A DNA stretch of 64,000 nucleotides, from assembly GCA_022775085.1 (NCBI GenBank), contig JALFJQ010000028.1, forward strand, positions 1 through 64,000, in the 5' to 3' direction. The DNA is from Clostridiales bacterium. GTDB lineage: Bacteria > Bacillota > Clostridia > Oscillospirales > Oscillospiraceae. Shown piece after piece: positions 43,388 to 52,545 of this stretch (its first letter is position 1; every line of letters starts with the position of its first letter). Made by a program: the position numbers and the translations under genes. Under the pieces are notes generated by a model. It saw only the letters and a program-made list of their open reading frames with translations, did not search any database and was not told the origin of the DNA.

Positions 43388-44329
43388 ATGACACGAGGCT
43401 TTATTACCATCGCTACCGGACGGGACAAATACTACGAAATGGCGAAAAATCTGGTGCTGTCCTACCGCCTGTACTGTGATGCCCCTGTTCCCTTCGCCAT
43501 TTTGTGTGACAAGGAGAACGAATACACCCAGGCTTTCGACCAAGTGATCCTGTTTCAGCCCGGCCCCCGGGTATACTTCAACAAATTTGAGCTTTTGAAG
43601 CGCTGCCCCTTTGACGAAACCATTTTCATCGACGCGGACTGCCTTGTCTACGCCGATCTGAACGACCTGTGGGCCTATTTTGCCAGCGCCGATGACTTTA
43701 CCGGCTGCGGCACGAACTATCCCATCGACTCGGAAAAGGGCCTGTTTCAGGACGGAAAAATTGGGCAGTACAACGGGCGTGTCCACTGGAAGCCGGACAT
43801 CTGCGGCGGCCTGTACTTTATCCGCAAAGGCCCCGCCTGCGATGCCCTCTACGATGAGTGCCAGAACATAGCGAAGCACTACGACGAATACGTTTGGCCC
43901 GATTTCTGCGCGCCCTACGCCGACGAGACTGTGCTCTGCCTTGCCATGGCCGCCCACGGGATGCACGCCATGGATGCCGACCCTGCCAACTACGGCCACC
44001 CCTGGGAGGCCACCTTCATGGAGCACGACATTTTCACCGGCACCTGCCGCTATGCCACCGAATGGCATCCCATAGTGGAGCAGGGCCACATTGTCCACTT
44101 CGGCACCCGCTACTGCGCCAAGCCGCCTTACCTGTTTGAGATCGAAAAAATGAACCTCATGCTGAAAAAGGGCCTGCGGCCCAGCAAGTCCGGCGTGACC
44201 CTGAACCCAATAGAAACCCTCCTGTACCGCTGGAAGCTGCGCTATTACTGGATGGAAACAAAAGATTTGTCCATCCGGGCTGCCCGCAAGCTCTGGCGCA
44301 TCCTCACACATACCCCGCCCACCGACTAA
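43388..44329 (+). CDS. Nucleotide-sugar glycosyltransferase, GT-A fold (GT8-like)
   Basis: This 313-residue protein starts MTRGFITIATGRDKYYEMAKNLVLSYRL, a nucleotide-diphospho-sugar transferase beginning. It has the metal-binding DxD motif in IFIDADCLVYADL (about residue 83) and a KPDICGGLYFIRKG acceptor-side stretch. GGAGGGG lies eight bases before the start. The sugar and acceptor are unknown. It has its own promoter and terminator but stands next to the dTDP-sugar cluster, so a role in surface polysaccharide is likely. Confidence 0.82.
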   Translation: MTRGFITIATGRDKYYEMAKNLVLSYRLYCDAPVPFAILCDKENEYTQAFDQVILFQPGPRVYFNKFELLKRCPFDETIFIDADCLVYADLNDLWAYFASADDFTGCGTNYPIDSEKGLFQDGKIGQYNGRVHWKPDICGGLYFIRKGPACDALYDECQNIAKHYDEYVWPDFCAPYADETVLCLAMAAHGMHAMDADPANYGHPWEATFMEHDIFTGTCRYATEWHPIVEQGHIVHFGTRYCAKPPYLFEIEKMNLMLKKGLRPSKSGVTLNPIETLLYRWKLRYYWMETKDLSIRAARKLWRILTHTPPTD

Positions 44330-44334
44330 CCCCG

Positions 44335-44364
44335 GCCCGCCGCCTACTTTGCGGCGGGCTTTTT
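44335..44364 (+). terminator. Terminator of the glycosyltransferase gene
   Basis: GCCCGCCGC/GCGGCGGGC stem, then TTTTT. Confidence 0.9.
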
Positions 44365-44377
44365 GCCGAAAAGACGG

Positions 44378-44406
44378 TTTACTTTTGAGCCGCGCTATGG
44401 TAAAAT
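44378..44406 (+). promoter_or_regulatory. Promoter of the rmlA-rmlB-GT61 operon
   Basis: -35 TTTACT, 17-base spacer, -10 TAAAAT, 52 bases before rmlA. Confidence 0.65.
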
Positions 44407-44457
44407 AACAGGATAAAAGGGAGAGTTTGCTCTTCCGTAGTGTAAAGGAGTATCCGT

Positions 44458-45363
44458 ATGAAGGGAATCATTCTCGCCGGCGGCTCCGGCACCCGGCTCT
44501 ATCCACTGACCAAGGTCACCTCCAAGCAGCTGCTCCCGGTCTATGACAAGCCCATGATCTACTATCCCCTGTCCACCCTGATGCTGGCCGGCATTCGGGA
44601 TATTCTGATCATTTCCACCCCTACCGATACCCCCCGCTTCCAGGATCTGCTGGGTGACGGCAGTCACTTCGGCATCCACCTGAGCTATGCCGTGCAGCCC
44701 TCCCCGGACGGTCTGGCTCAGGCGTTCCTCATCGGAGAGGAATTCATCGCAGACTCGCCCTGCGCCATGATCCTGGGCGACAACATTTTCTACGGCAACG
44801 ATTTTTCCTCCATTCTGGAGAAGGCCCGGCACAAGGCAGAGTCCGGGCGGGCCACCATCTTCGGCTACTACGTTCCGGATCCCCAGCGCTTCGGCATCGT
44901 GGAATTTGACGAGAACGAAAAAGTGCTCTCCGTAGAGGAAAAGCCGGAGCATCCCAAGAGCAGCTATGCCATCACCGGCCTGTATTTCTACCCTGCCGGT
45001 GTCTCCAAGCTTGCCAAGCAGGTCAAACCCTCCAAGCGGGGTGAACTGGAGATCACCTCCCTCAACGATCTATACTTACAGCAGGGCACTCTGGACGCCA
45101 AAATCTTCGGCCGGGGCTTTGCCTGGCTGGATACCGGCACCATGGAGAGCCTGCTGGAAGCTGCGGAGTTTGTCCACATGGTGGAAAAGCGGCAGGGCAT
45201 GAAGATCTCCGCCCCGGAAGAAATCGCGTTCCGGTTCGGCTGGATCTCCACCCAGCAGCTGCTGGAATCCGCCGACCTTTACGGAAAATCTCCCTATGGG
45301 CACCACCTGCGGCAGGTTGCTGAGGAGAAATTTGTCAGTTTCAAGGTCAGACAGCAGAAATAA
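44458..45363 (+). CDS. rmlA: Glucose-1-phosphate thymidylyltransferase
   Basis: This 301-residue enzyme makes dTDP-glucose from dTTP and glucose 1-phosphate. It has [67 protein letters not shown], and the C-terminal [15 protein letters not shown]. The length is standard. It heads an operon with rmlB and two GT61 genes, feeding an activated deoxy- or amino-sugar pathway. Confidence 0.96.
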   Translation: MKGIILAGGSGTRLYPLTKVTSKQLLPVYDKPMIYYPLSTLMLAGIRDILIISTPTDTPRFQDLLGDGSHFGIHLSYAVQPSPDGLAQAFLIGEEFIADSPCAMILGDNIFYGNDFSSILEKARHKAESGRATIFGYYVPDPQRFGIVEFDENEKVLSVEEKPEHPKSSYAITGLYFYPAGVSKLAKQVKPSKRGELEITSLNDLYLQQGTLDAKIFGRGFAWLDTGTMESLLEAAEFVHMVEKRQGMKISAPEEIAFRFGWISTQQLLESADLYGKSPYGHHLRQVAEEKFVSFKVRQQK

Positions 45364-45374
45364 AGGAGGTCACC

Positions 45375-46394
45375 ATGACCATTATTGTTACCGGCGGCGC
45401 CGGATTCATCGGAGCCAATTTCATTTTCCACATGATGAAAGCACACCCGGATTATCGGCTGGTGTGTCTGGACAAGCTGACCTACGCAGGCAATCTGTCC
45501 ACGCTGGCGCCTGTCATGGACGAACCCAACTTCCGGTTCGCGAAGCTGGACATCTGTGACCGGGAGGGCGTGTATCGGCTCTTTGAGGAAGAACATCCGG
45601 ATATGGTGGTGAACTTCGCCGCCGAGAGCCACGTGGATCGCTCCATTGAAAATCCCGAGGTGTTCCTGCAAACCAACATCCTGGGTACCCAGGTGCTGAT
45701 GGACGCCTGCCGGAGGTATGGAATCCAGCGCTACCATCAGGTATCCACGGATGAAGTGTACGGCGATCTGCCCCTTGACCGGCCGGATCTGTTCTTCACC
45801 GAGGAGACCCCCATCCACACCAGCTCTCCTTATTCTTCTTCCAAGGCAGGCGCCGATCTGCTGGTGCTGGCCTATCATCGTACTTACGGATTGCCCGTGA
45901 CCATCTCCCGGTGCTCTAACAACTATGGCCCCTACCACTTCCCTGAGAAGCTGATTCCTCTGATGATTGCCAACGCCCTGAACGACAAGCCCCTGCCGGT
46001 CTACGGTACCGGCGAAAATGTCCGGGACTGGCTGTACGTGGAGGATCACTGCAAAGCCATCGACCTGATTCTCCACAAAGGCAGGGTGGGCGAAGTCTAC
46101 AACATCGGCGGCCACAACGAGATGCGCAACATCGACATCGTTAAAATCATCTGCAAGGCTCTGGGCAAGCCCGAGAGCCTCATCACCTTTGTCACCGACC
46201 GCAAGGGCCACGATATGCGCTACGCCATCGACCCCACCAAGATCCACAATGAACTGGGCTGGCTGCCGGAGACCAAGTTCGCGGACGGTATTCAGAAAAC
46301 AATTCAGTGGTATCTGGACAACAAGGCGTGGTGGCAGACCATTATCTCCGGCGAGTATCAGAATTACTACGAGAAAATGTACGGCAATCGCTGA
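45375..46394 (+). CDS. rmlB: dTDP-glucose 4,6-dehydratase
   Basis: This 339-residue short-chain dehydrogenase-type enzyme makes dTDP-4-keto-6-deoxyglucose. It has the NAD motif GGAGFIGANF, STDEVYGDL with catalytic Asp-Glu, and the YSSSK pair (Tyr/Lys), then SNNYGPYHFPEKLIPLMI. It starts 11 bases after rmlA with AAAGGAGG. No rmlC or rmlD follows, so the ketosugar probably goes to an amino-sugar or to enzymes encoded elsewhere. Confidence 0.96.
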   Translation: MTIIVTGGAGFIGANFIFHMMKAHPDYRLVCLDKLTYAGNLSTLAPVMDEPNFRFAKLDICDREGVYRLFEEEHPDMVVNFAAESHVDRSIENPEVFLQTNILGTQVLMDACRRYGIQRYHQVSTDEVYGDLPLDRPDLFFTEETPIHTSSPYSSSKAGADLLVLAYHRTYGLPVTISRCSNNYGPYHFPEKLIPLMIANALNDKPLPVYGTGENVRDWLYVEDHCKAIDLILHKGRVGEVYNIGGHNEMRNIDIVKIICKALGKPESLITFVTDRKGHDMRYAIDPTKIHNELGWLPETKFADGIQKTIQWYLDNKAWWQTIISGEYQNYYEKMYGNR

Positions 46395-46411
46395 AAAAGA
46401 GAGGTTCGGCC

Positions 46412-47695
46412 ATGTTTCAGATCGACTACAGCTATCTGCGCCCTAAAAAAGCCCAGTGGCTGAAACGGATGTATGATACTCCCTTCCCTGAAAAGCAGTC
46501 TCTTTCGGTGTGGCAGGGCAGGAATGCCACGATCCTTCCTCTGCGGGAGGTCGTGAATGAGGGCCTGCTGTTCGGACTGGGCGGCGTGGCGGATGAAAAC
46601 GGGCAGTATGTAGAGCTGTCCGGATTTCCGGAGCGCATCGGCAAAGGCTATGCCTTTGAAAATCCCGTTTATAAGGACGAAAAAGTGGTCTACTGCGGGT
46701 ATTTCGTCAACCACTGGGGGCATTTTCTGGTGGAGGCCGTCAACCGGCTGTGGTACGCCCTGCGCGATGACCAGACCGTTGATAAATACGTATTCTTCAT
46801 TGATGAGGGACAGGAACGGGAGATTAAGGGCAACTATAAAGAGTTCTTCCAGCTTCTCAAAATCTGGGACAAACTGGAGATCATCAACACCCCCACCCGC
46901 TACCGGGAGGTCATCGTGCCGGAAATCGCTTTCCAGTGTATGCACTTCTGGTCTGCGGAATATCTGGCGATTTTTGATGCCATCGCCGACAACATTAGCG
47001 TTGACCCCGCATGGGAGAAGGCCGACAAAATTTACTTTACCCGCAGCAGCTTCGCCAAAGGCAACGGCTTTGACTTTGGCCTTGACTGTCTGGACAATTT
47101 CTTTAAGCTGAACGGCTTTACCCTGCTGGCACCGGAGACCATCACCCTGTCGAACCTGATCTGGTTGATTCGGAACGCTTCCGAAATCGCCACCATTTCC
47201 GGCTCCGTCCACCACAATATGCTCTTTGCGAATAATGGGCAAACGCTGACCATTGTGGAGCGGCTCATTATCAACGACGACCATCAGGTGGGCATCAACC
47301 AGATGCGGCAGCTCCACGTTACCCCCATCGATGCCAACTTCCACCTGTACCCCATCGACACCACCGGCCCGCTGATGGTTGGCTGCAACCACATTCTGGA
47401 AAGATTCATCGCGGACAAGGGTCTGGTACCCCCGGCGGAAGAATACCGCTGCAAGGCCTACCGGGACAAATGCTTCAAGGGTTACATGGCCTCCTATCAG
47501 GACAACTACCGCTATCGCTGGCACATGGAGCCGTGGTACCCGGAGATCTGCGATTCCCTGTACGAATCCTACGAGGACAACTATCCCTATTTTAAGGAGT
47601 ACATTGACGGCGACAAGCCCTTCCTGAAAGAGCACTATTTCCAGATTCACTACCTCAAACAATTCATCAAGCGGCTGCTTCATTACCATCGGTAA
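46412..47695 (+). CDS. GT61-family glycosyltransferase, paralogue 1
   Basis: This 427-residue protein matches the DUF563/GT61 pattern: YCGYFVNHWGHFLVEAVNRLWY in the first third, then YREVIVPEI, KIYFTRSSF and a late ATISGSVHHNMLFANNGQTLTIVERL. There is no signal peptide or membrane helix. The ATG at 46412 has GAGAGG upstream. It is followed 18 bases on by a clear paralogue of the same length, so the pair arose by tandem duplication. Substrate unknown; probably surface-sugar assembly. Confidence 0.82.
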   Translation: MFQIDYSYLRPKKAQWLKRMYDTPFPEKQSLSVWQGRNATILPLREVVNEGLLFGLGGVADENGQYVELSGFPERIGKGYAFENPVYKDEKVVYCGYFVNHWGHFLVEAVNRLWYALRDDQTVDKYVFFIDEGQEREIKGNYKEFFQLLKIWDKLEIINTPTRYREVIVPEIAFQCMHFWSAEYLAIFDAIADNISVDPAWEKADKIYFTRSSFAKGNGFDFGLDCLDNFFKLNGFTLLAPETITLSNLIWLIRNASEIATISGSVHHNMLFANNGQTLTIVERLIINDDHQVGINQMRQLHVTPIDANFHLYPIDTTGPLMVGCNHILERFIADKGLVPPAEEYRCKAYRDKCFKGYMASYQDNYRYRWHMEPWYPEICDSLYESYEDNYPYFKEYIDGDKPFLKEHYFQIHYLKQFIKRLLHYHR

Positions 47696-47713
47696 AGCCG
47701 GAAAGAGGATGCC

Positions 47714-48988
47714 ATGAACATTGACTACCGATACCTGCGCCCGGAAAAGGCGAAGGCTCTAAAAAAATGGTACGATGACCCCGTGGAGGTCAGGGAGAAT
47801 CCCACCCTCTGGCAGGGAAGCAACGCCACAGTTCTCCCCCTGCGCCGGGGCTTTGGCCTGCTCTTCGGCAAGGGCGGCGTGGTGGATGAAAACGGGGAAT
47901 ATGTTCCCCTGTCCTCTATTCCCGGACGGGTGGAGGGCAGCTATCCCGTGGAAAATGCGGAATACCGGGACGAAAAGGTGGTTTACTGCGGGTATCTGGT
48001 GAACCACTGGGGCCATTTCCTCATTGAAGGTGTGACCCGGCTGTGGTATTTTCTGGAAAACGACCAGACCATTGACAAATACGTTTTCTTTCTGGATGAA
48101 AACGAGGAGCGGGAAATTAAGGGCAACTACCGGCTGTTTCTGGAGCTGCTGAAAATCTGGGACAGACTGGAAATTATCAACAAGCCCACCCGCTACCGGG
48201 AGGTCATTGTGCCGGAGCTGGGCATCCATATGCGGCAGGCTTACACGCCAAAGCTGCTGCGGGTCTTCGACGCCGTGGCGGACAATGTGGTTCCCCAGTC
48301 CGATTGGGATACCCCGAAAAAAATCTATTTCAGCCGCAGCCAGTTCAAAAAGGGCCAGCCCTTTGAATTCGGCTTTGATTCTCTGGATAATTTCTATGAA
48401 AAAAACGGCTACACCATTCTCTACCCGGAGAAGGTGCCGCTGGATCGGATGATCCACTACATCCGCAACGCGAAAATTGTGGCCTCCCTGTCCGGCTCCC
48501 TGCCTCACAATATGCTCTTTGGTAAAAACGGGCAGACTGTGGAAATTGTGGAGCGGCTGGTCATCAGCGATGACAACCAAACCGACGTGAACCGGATGCG
48601 GGACTTGAATGTCATCTACATTGATGCCAATATTCCCGTCTACCCCATTGATTTCGTCGGCCCCTTCATCATGGGCTGCACCCCGGAGCTGGAACGGTTC
48701 GCCAAGGACCGGGGCTACCAGCTGCCGGACGAAAAATATCTGACGAAAAAGCACTACAAGCGCTGCTTTGTGAATTACATGAAGGCTTACGCAGACCTGT
48801 ACCGCTACAACTGGTATCAGGATAGTTGGTACGGCCCCTTTGCCGACTCCCTTTACGAGGGCTTCCGGGCGGGCCACGCCTTCTTTGGAGACTACTTGGA
48901 CGGAAAAAAGCCCTTCCGCTGGCACCACTATTTTGAACTGCACTATTTCAAGCAGTTCGTCAAGCGGATTTTGAGGATTGGCCAATAA
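47714..48988 (+). CDS. GT61-family glycosyltransferase, paralogue 2
   Basis: This 424-residue protein is co-linear with its upstream neighbour: both start near IDYxYLRPxKA, share YCGYxVNHWGHFLxE, YREVIVPE, SGSxxHNMLF and an IPVYPID/FHLYPID region, and end HYF..HY.KQF.KR. Differences are spread over the whole length, so the duplication is old and the two probably have different substrates. GGAAAGAGG precedes the start. Confidence 0.82.
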   Translation: MNIDYRYLRPEKAKALKKWYDDPVEVRENPTLWQGSNATVLPLRRGFGLLFGKGGVVDENGEYVPLSSIPGRVEGSYPVENAEYRDEKVVYCGYLVNHWGHFLIEGVTRLWYFLENDQTIDKYVFFLDENEEREIKGNYRLFLELLKIWDRLEIINKPTRYREVIVPELGIHMRQAYTPKLLRVFDAVADNVVPQSDWDTPKKIYFSRSQFKKGQPFEFGFDSLDNFYEKNGYTILYPEKVPLDRMIHYIRNAKIVASLSGSLPHNMLFGKNGQTVEIVERLVISDDNQTDVNRMRDLNVIYIDANIPVYPIDFVGPFIMGCTPELERFAKDRGYQLPDEKYLTKKHYKRCFVNYMKAYADLYRYNWYQDSWYGPFADSLYEGFRAGHAFFGDYLDGKKPFRWHHYFELHYFKQFVKRILRIGQ

Positions 48989-48993
48989 TCCCC

Positions 48994-49022
48994 TTGCTTT
49001 TTCCCGCAATTTAGACTAAAAT
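48994..49022 (+). promoter_or_regulatory. Promoter of the DegT-type aminotransferase gene
   Basis: -35 TTGCTT, 17-base spacer, -10 TAAAAT, with the start codon 47 bases on. Confidence 0.65.
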
Positions 49023-49068
49023 AGCTCCATGATTTTATGGATTCTGCTAAGGAAAGGACAGAGATACT

Positions 49069-50205
49069 ATGTCTACCATTCAAGTTCTGAAACCCAAGTT
49101 CCATATTGACGAGTGCCTCGCGCAGGTTCGGGAGTGTCTGGAAAAGGGCTGGACCGGCTCCGGCTTCAAGACCGCCGAATTTGAGCAGAAGTGGAAGGAA
49201 TACACCGGCCACCCCTACGCCTGCTACTTAAACTCCAACACCTCCGGCCTGCATCTGGCGGTGAATATTCTGAAGCGCCGCTACGGCTGGCAGGACGGAG
49301 ACGAGATCATTACCACCCCCGTGACCTTCGTCTCCACCAACCACGCCATCCTCTACGAAAACATGAAGCCCGTCTTTGCCGACGTGGACCAGTACCTGTG
49401 CCTGGACCCCGTTGACGTGGAGAAGAAGATCACCGATAAGACCCGGGCTGTCATCTTCGTGGGCTACGGCGGACGGGTTGGCCAGCTGGACAAGATTCTG
49501 GCAGTTTGCAAAAAGCATGGCCTGCACCTGATCCTGGACGCCGCCCATATGTCCGGCACCCGGGTGAACGGCGTGACCCCCGGCACCTGGGAGGGCGTGG
49601 ACGTGGCGGTCTACTCCTATCAGGCCGTCAAGAATCTGCCCACTGGCGACAGCGGCATGATTTGCTTTGCCGACGGGGAGCTGGATGCCGAGTGCCGCAA
49701 GGTCTCCTGGATGGGCATTAACAAGGACACCTACGCCCGCACCAGCAGCGAGGGCACCTACAAGTGGAACTACGGCGTGGACTATCTGGGCTACAAGTAC
49801 AACGGCAACGCCATCATGGCCGCCATCGCGCTGGCCCAGCTGCCCTATCTGGACGAGGAAAATGCCCGCCGCCGGGAGATCGTGAAGATGTACGACGAGG
49901 GCTTCTCCAAAAACCCCAAAATTCAGATCATTCCTGCCCCCCATCCCGAGGAGTGCTCCTTCCACATCTATGAGCTGGTGGTACCTGACCGGGAGGCTTT
50001 GCTTGCCGAGTTGGCGAAGAACGACATCTACGGCGGCGTCCACTACCGGGACAACACCGAGTTCTCCATGTACACCTACGCCCAGGGTACCTGTCCCCAC
50101 GCCCACGAGGTGACCCAGCACATCATCACCATGCCCCTGCACCTGTATCTCACCGACGAGGATGTGCAGAAAATCATCCGCATCGTCAATGATTTCGTGA
50201 AGTAA
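49069..50205 (+). CDS. DegT/DnrJ/EryC1/StrS-family sugar aminotransferase
   Basis: This 378-residue PLP enzyme transfers an amino group to a ketosugar nucleotide. It has the N-terminal LEKGWTGSGFKTAEFEQKW, the PLP-phosphate region LNSNTSGLHLAV, ILDAAHMSG, and the PLP lysine at about 188 in YQAVKNLPTGDSG (normally SxHKxx). GGVHYRDNTEF is near the end. With rmlA and rmlB upstream the likely substrate is dTDP-4-keto-6-deoxyglucose or a 3-keto isomer, giving a dTDP-amino sugar. This is inference from context. Confidence 0.88.
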   Translation: MSTIQVLKPKFHIDECLAQVRECLEKGWTGSGFKTAEFEQKWKEYTGHPYACYLNSNTSGLHLAVNILKRRYGWQDGDEIITTPVTFVSTNHAILYENMKPVFADVDQYLCLDPVDVEKKITDKTRAVIFVGYGGRVGQLDKILAVCKKHGLHLILDAAHMSGTRVNGVTPGTWEGVDVAVYSYQAVKNLPTGDSGMICFADGELDAECRKVSWMGINKDTYARTSSEGTYKWNYGVDYLGYKYNGNAIMAAIALAQLPYLDEENARRREIVKMYDEGFSKNPKIQIIPAPHPEECSFHIYELVVPDREALLAELAKNDIYGGVHYRDNTEFSMYTYAQGTCPHAHEVTQHIITMPLHLYLTDEDVQKIIRIVNDFVK

Positions 50206-50217
50206 GGAGGGGTCGAT

Positions 50218-50571
50218 ATGCTGTTTTTACAGTATCCTCCCTGTTCCACCTGCAAGAAGGCCAAGGCCTGGCTGGACACCCACGGCATCGCCTATGAAGC
50301 CCGGCACATCAAGGAGCAGAATCCTACCTATGAGGAACTGTCCCAATGGCTGGAAATCAGCGGCCTGCCGGTGAAAAAATTCTTCAATACCAGCGGCCTG
50401 CAATACAAGGCTTTAAATCTGAAAGACAAGCTGCCCGGCATGAGCATAGAGGAGCAGCTGCGGCTGCTGGCCACCGACGGAATGCTGGTCAAGCGGCCCA
50501 TCGTCGTCACCGATGACGGCAAGGTTCTCACCGGCTTCCGGGAAGCTGAGTGGGAAAGTACCCTTCTATAA
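50218..50571 (+). CDS. ArsC/Spx-family thioredoxin-fold protein
   Basis: This 117-residue protein begins MLFLQYPPCSTCKKAKAWLD, a CxxC redox motif at residues 9-12, followed by VKKFFNTSGLQYKALNL and LVKRPIVVTDDGKVLTGF. This matches the arsenate-reductase-like/YffB/Spx family. A stand-alone arsenate reductase needs other Cys, which are absent, and no ars operon is present. A redox-regulator or general thiol role is more likely. It is 12 bases after the aminotransferase gene and probably shares its transcript. Confidence 0.85.
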   Translation: MLFLQYPPCSTCKKAKAWLDTHGIAYEARHIKEQNPTYEELSQWLEISGLPVKKFFNTSGLQYKALNLKDKLPGMSIEEQLRLLATDGMLVKRPIVVTDDGKVLTGFREAEWESTLL

Positions 50572-50576
50572 CGCTA

Positions 50577-50604
50577 ACGGCGCACCGATCGGTGCGCCGT
50601 TTTT
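50577..50604 (+). terminator. Terminator of the aminotransferase-arsC-like unit
   Basis: Perfect ACGGCGCACC/GGTGCGCCGT stem with a GATC loop and TTTTT. It also faces the oppositely oriented gene ending at 50608. Confidence 0.92.
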
Positions 50605-50607
50605 GCG

Positions 50608-51009
50608 TCAGTATTTCTTTTGCAGATACAGGTAGCTGAGCCAGTAGAATACCATGATGATGCACACACTGAATCCGGCGGCAACAGCCAGCTCCTGTTT
50701 CCCGATGATCTGGAAGACGATGGTGGCGATAGCGGCCACCAGCACATACAGGTAGCCCGCCCAGGCCCAGGCTTTATTCGCAAGGAATCTATTCCGTTCG
50801 TCCTGATTGGTGGTATCCACCTTCTCCCGGTATTCAGGGTTGCGCAGATACCGGACATTGCGGATAATCTGGAAAACGCCTACACCCAGCAGGCCGCCGC
50901 CCAGACCGCCCCAGTAGTCGCCCAGCAGGCCCGCCAGATTCGCGCCAAGCAGAGCCGCACCCAGTACTACCCAAAAAATGCTGAGAATCATTCTTCTGTT
51001 CGTTTTCAT
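50608..51009 (-). CDS. Four-helix membrane protein paired with an HTH regulator
   Basis: This 133-residue protein has hydrophobic segments at about 8-27, 32-48, 80-98 and 105-127. A charged loop (RNPEYREKVDTTNQDERNRFL) sits in the middle. This layout matches DUF-type membrane proteins commonly found behind a short XRE regulator. Its start overlaps the regulator's end by four bases. The role is unknown; such pairs are often linked to envelope stress. Confidence 0.75.
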   Translation of the reverse strand: MKTNRRMILSIFWVVLGAALLGANLAGLLGDYWGGLGGGLLGVGVFQIIRNVRYLRNPEYREKVDTTNQDERNRFLANKAWAWAGYLYVLVAAIATIVFQIIGKQELAVAAGFSVCIIMVFYWLSYLYLQKKY

Positions 51010-51212
51010 ACCAATTCCTCCTCGTCAAACAGGAAAACTTCTTCAATGGTCATCCCGAAAAACTTCGCGATATTATGGGCCAGAAAAATGGAGGGGTTGT
51101 AGCGTCCCGTTTCCAGGGAGCTGATGGTCTGCCGGGACACCCCCAGCGCCTTTGCAAATTCCTCCTGACGAATACCGCGGCTCTTTCGGATTTCCTCAAT
51201 TCGGTTCTTCAC
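51006..51212 (-). CDS. Short XRE-family HTH regulator
   Basis: This 68-residue protein is a single Cro/C1-type helix-turn-helix (IRKSRGIRQEEFAKALGVSRQTISSLETGRYNPS) with a short tail ending FLFDEEELV. It probably represses its own promoter, which carries a GCTAGC inverted repeat. It is co-translated with the following membrane protein. Confidence 0.9.
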   Translation of the reverse strand: MKNRIEEIRKSRGIRQEEFAKALGVSRQTISSLETGRYNPSIFLAHNIAKFFGMTIEEVFLFDEEELV

Positions 51213-51241
51213 CGCATCACTTCCTCAACTTATTTTGTAAA

Positions 51242-51263
51242 GCTAGCTTGACATTATGCTAGC
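51242..51263. promoter_or_regulatory. GCTAGC-N10-GCTAGC operator candidate
   Basis: Two palindromic GCTAGC hexamers 16 bases apart; the right one overlaps the -10 of the HTH gene. The layout suits a dimeric HTH repressor. Confidence 0.55.
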
Positions 51264-51284
51264 ACGGTTCCCACTAAATGTCAA
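51256..51284 (-). promoter_or_regulatory. Promoter of the HTH/membrane-protein pair
   Basis: Minus strand: -35 TTGACA, 17-base spacer, -10 TAGCAT. Confidence 0.65.
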
Positions 51285-51340
51285 GTCTCCTTTACATCAA
51301 TTTCAAAAGAAAATGCACGGCAGTTTTGCCGTGCACGCTT

Positions 51341-52342
51341 TCAACTATTTTCGCTGCTCTCCGGTTTTGGAGCCGTGGGTCTTCTTCTCCGGCGGCGGCG
51401 GGGACGGCTGGCGCTGTCCTCGGGGTCGGCCTTCTCCGCACGGCGGGCGTAGGCTTCCGCCGCTTCGGAGGTGGCCTCGTAGGTCAGGCGGCTGACTCTG
51501 GTCAGGCCGTTCTCCTGTAGCGACAGCCGCACCCGGATCAGGAACTTTCCGTGCTCCGGACAGGTGGCCAAGTCCATATACCGATGGCCCGGCTGGGCAA
51601 ACCACCGGGAACCAAGCATCCGCCCGCCGCAGACCGGGCACAGGTTCTCCTCCCCGGACATGGCGCTGAGGGCAGCCCGCTTGTCCGCGTAGTCATAGAA
51701 CACCTTTCGGGCGATACAGCCGGGCAGTTCCGCCCCGTGGAAGCCGTTTTCATGGCTTTTTACGGCCTCATCGTACTCTGCCATACCCTTTTTCAGATCC
51801 AGCCGGGCACAGATCAGGGCGGTGTGATAGGCATCGCCCAGCGCGTCGTGAGCCGGGCGCGTGGCCTCGATACCCAGCATTTCCATGGCGGTTTTCAGAG
51901 CCTTCTGAGAGTTGGAGCCGTCAGTCTGGGCGTTGAAGATCATCTGGGCATTATACCAACGGTCGGTAAAGGCGGTGTCCATGTCGAAAAGCTGCAAATT
52001 TTCCCGCAGAATACCGATGTCGTCGAAGCCCCAGGTCAGGAACACAATATCCTCACCACACCAATTCCGGAACAGCTCCATGGCCTCCGGAAAGGCCACG
52101 CCCTCGTCCCGCAGCTGATTCTCCTTGATGCCGGTGAGCTTGCTGACCCGGCGGTTCAGATGCCGGTAGAACTTGGGCCGGATCAGGACCTGAAATTCGT
52201 CCGCAATTTCTCCGGCTTCCGTAATACGCACCGCGCCGATTTGGATGATCTCGCCCCGGATCTGAACGGGCAGCACCTTCTTGGAGGAAGGAGAACCGGG
52301 CCAAGGCTGATTCCATTCCATATCCATAACAATGTAGTTCAT
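51341..52342 (-). CDS. DEDDh 3'-5' exonuclease with zinc ribbon and arginine-rich tail
   Basis: This 333-residue protein begins MNYIVMDMEWNQ, with the catalytic Asp7 and Glu9 of DEDDh exonucleases. TWGFDDIGIL gives the third Asp, and HDALGDAYHT gives the His and last Asp. After the nuclease domain (about 1-185) comes a four-Cys/His unit (LCPVCGG...ATCPEHGKF), then a tail with eight consecutive basic residues. It resembles KapD-type inhibitors of sporulation and other RNA/DNA trimming enzymes; the natural substrate is not known. Confidence 0.85.
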   Translation of the reverse strand: MNYIVMDMEWNQPWPGSPSSKKVLPVQIRGEIIQIGAVRITEAGEIADEFQVLIRPKFYRHLNRRVSKLTGIKENQLRDEGVAFPEAMELFRNWCGEDIVFLTWGFDDIGILRENLQLFDMDTAFTDRWYNAQMIFNAQTDGSNSQKALKTAMEMLGIEATRPAHDALGDAYHTALICARLDLKKGMAEYDEAVKSHENGFHGAELPGCIARKVFYDYADKRAALSAMSGEENLCPVCGGRMLGSRWFAQPGHRYMDLATCPEHGKFLIRVRLSLQENGLTRVSRLTYEATSEAAEAYARRAEKADPEDSASRPRRRRRRRPTAPKPESSENS

Positions 52343-52545
52343 TGAAAAACCTCTGTAGTTCGTTATTTTTCGTTATCATACCACAGTACGTCGGCTGTGT
52401 AAACAGGAAGTTCCAAAATACCGTGGCGATTTCCGGCAGCGGGCTGTCCGCATATTCTGACCTTATTTTTCTTTTCCTTATTGGCTCTATATTTAATACC
52501 AGTTTTCGGTATAATAGGCCCATCAAAAGCAAGGAGGCAACAAAC

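Noticed and set aside
50218..50571. Arsenate reductase for arsenic resistance
   Set aside because: The CxxC motif and family fit, but the extra Cys needed by stand-alone reductases and any arsR/arsB neighbours are absent. A Spx/YffB-like role is safer.
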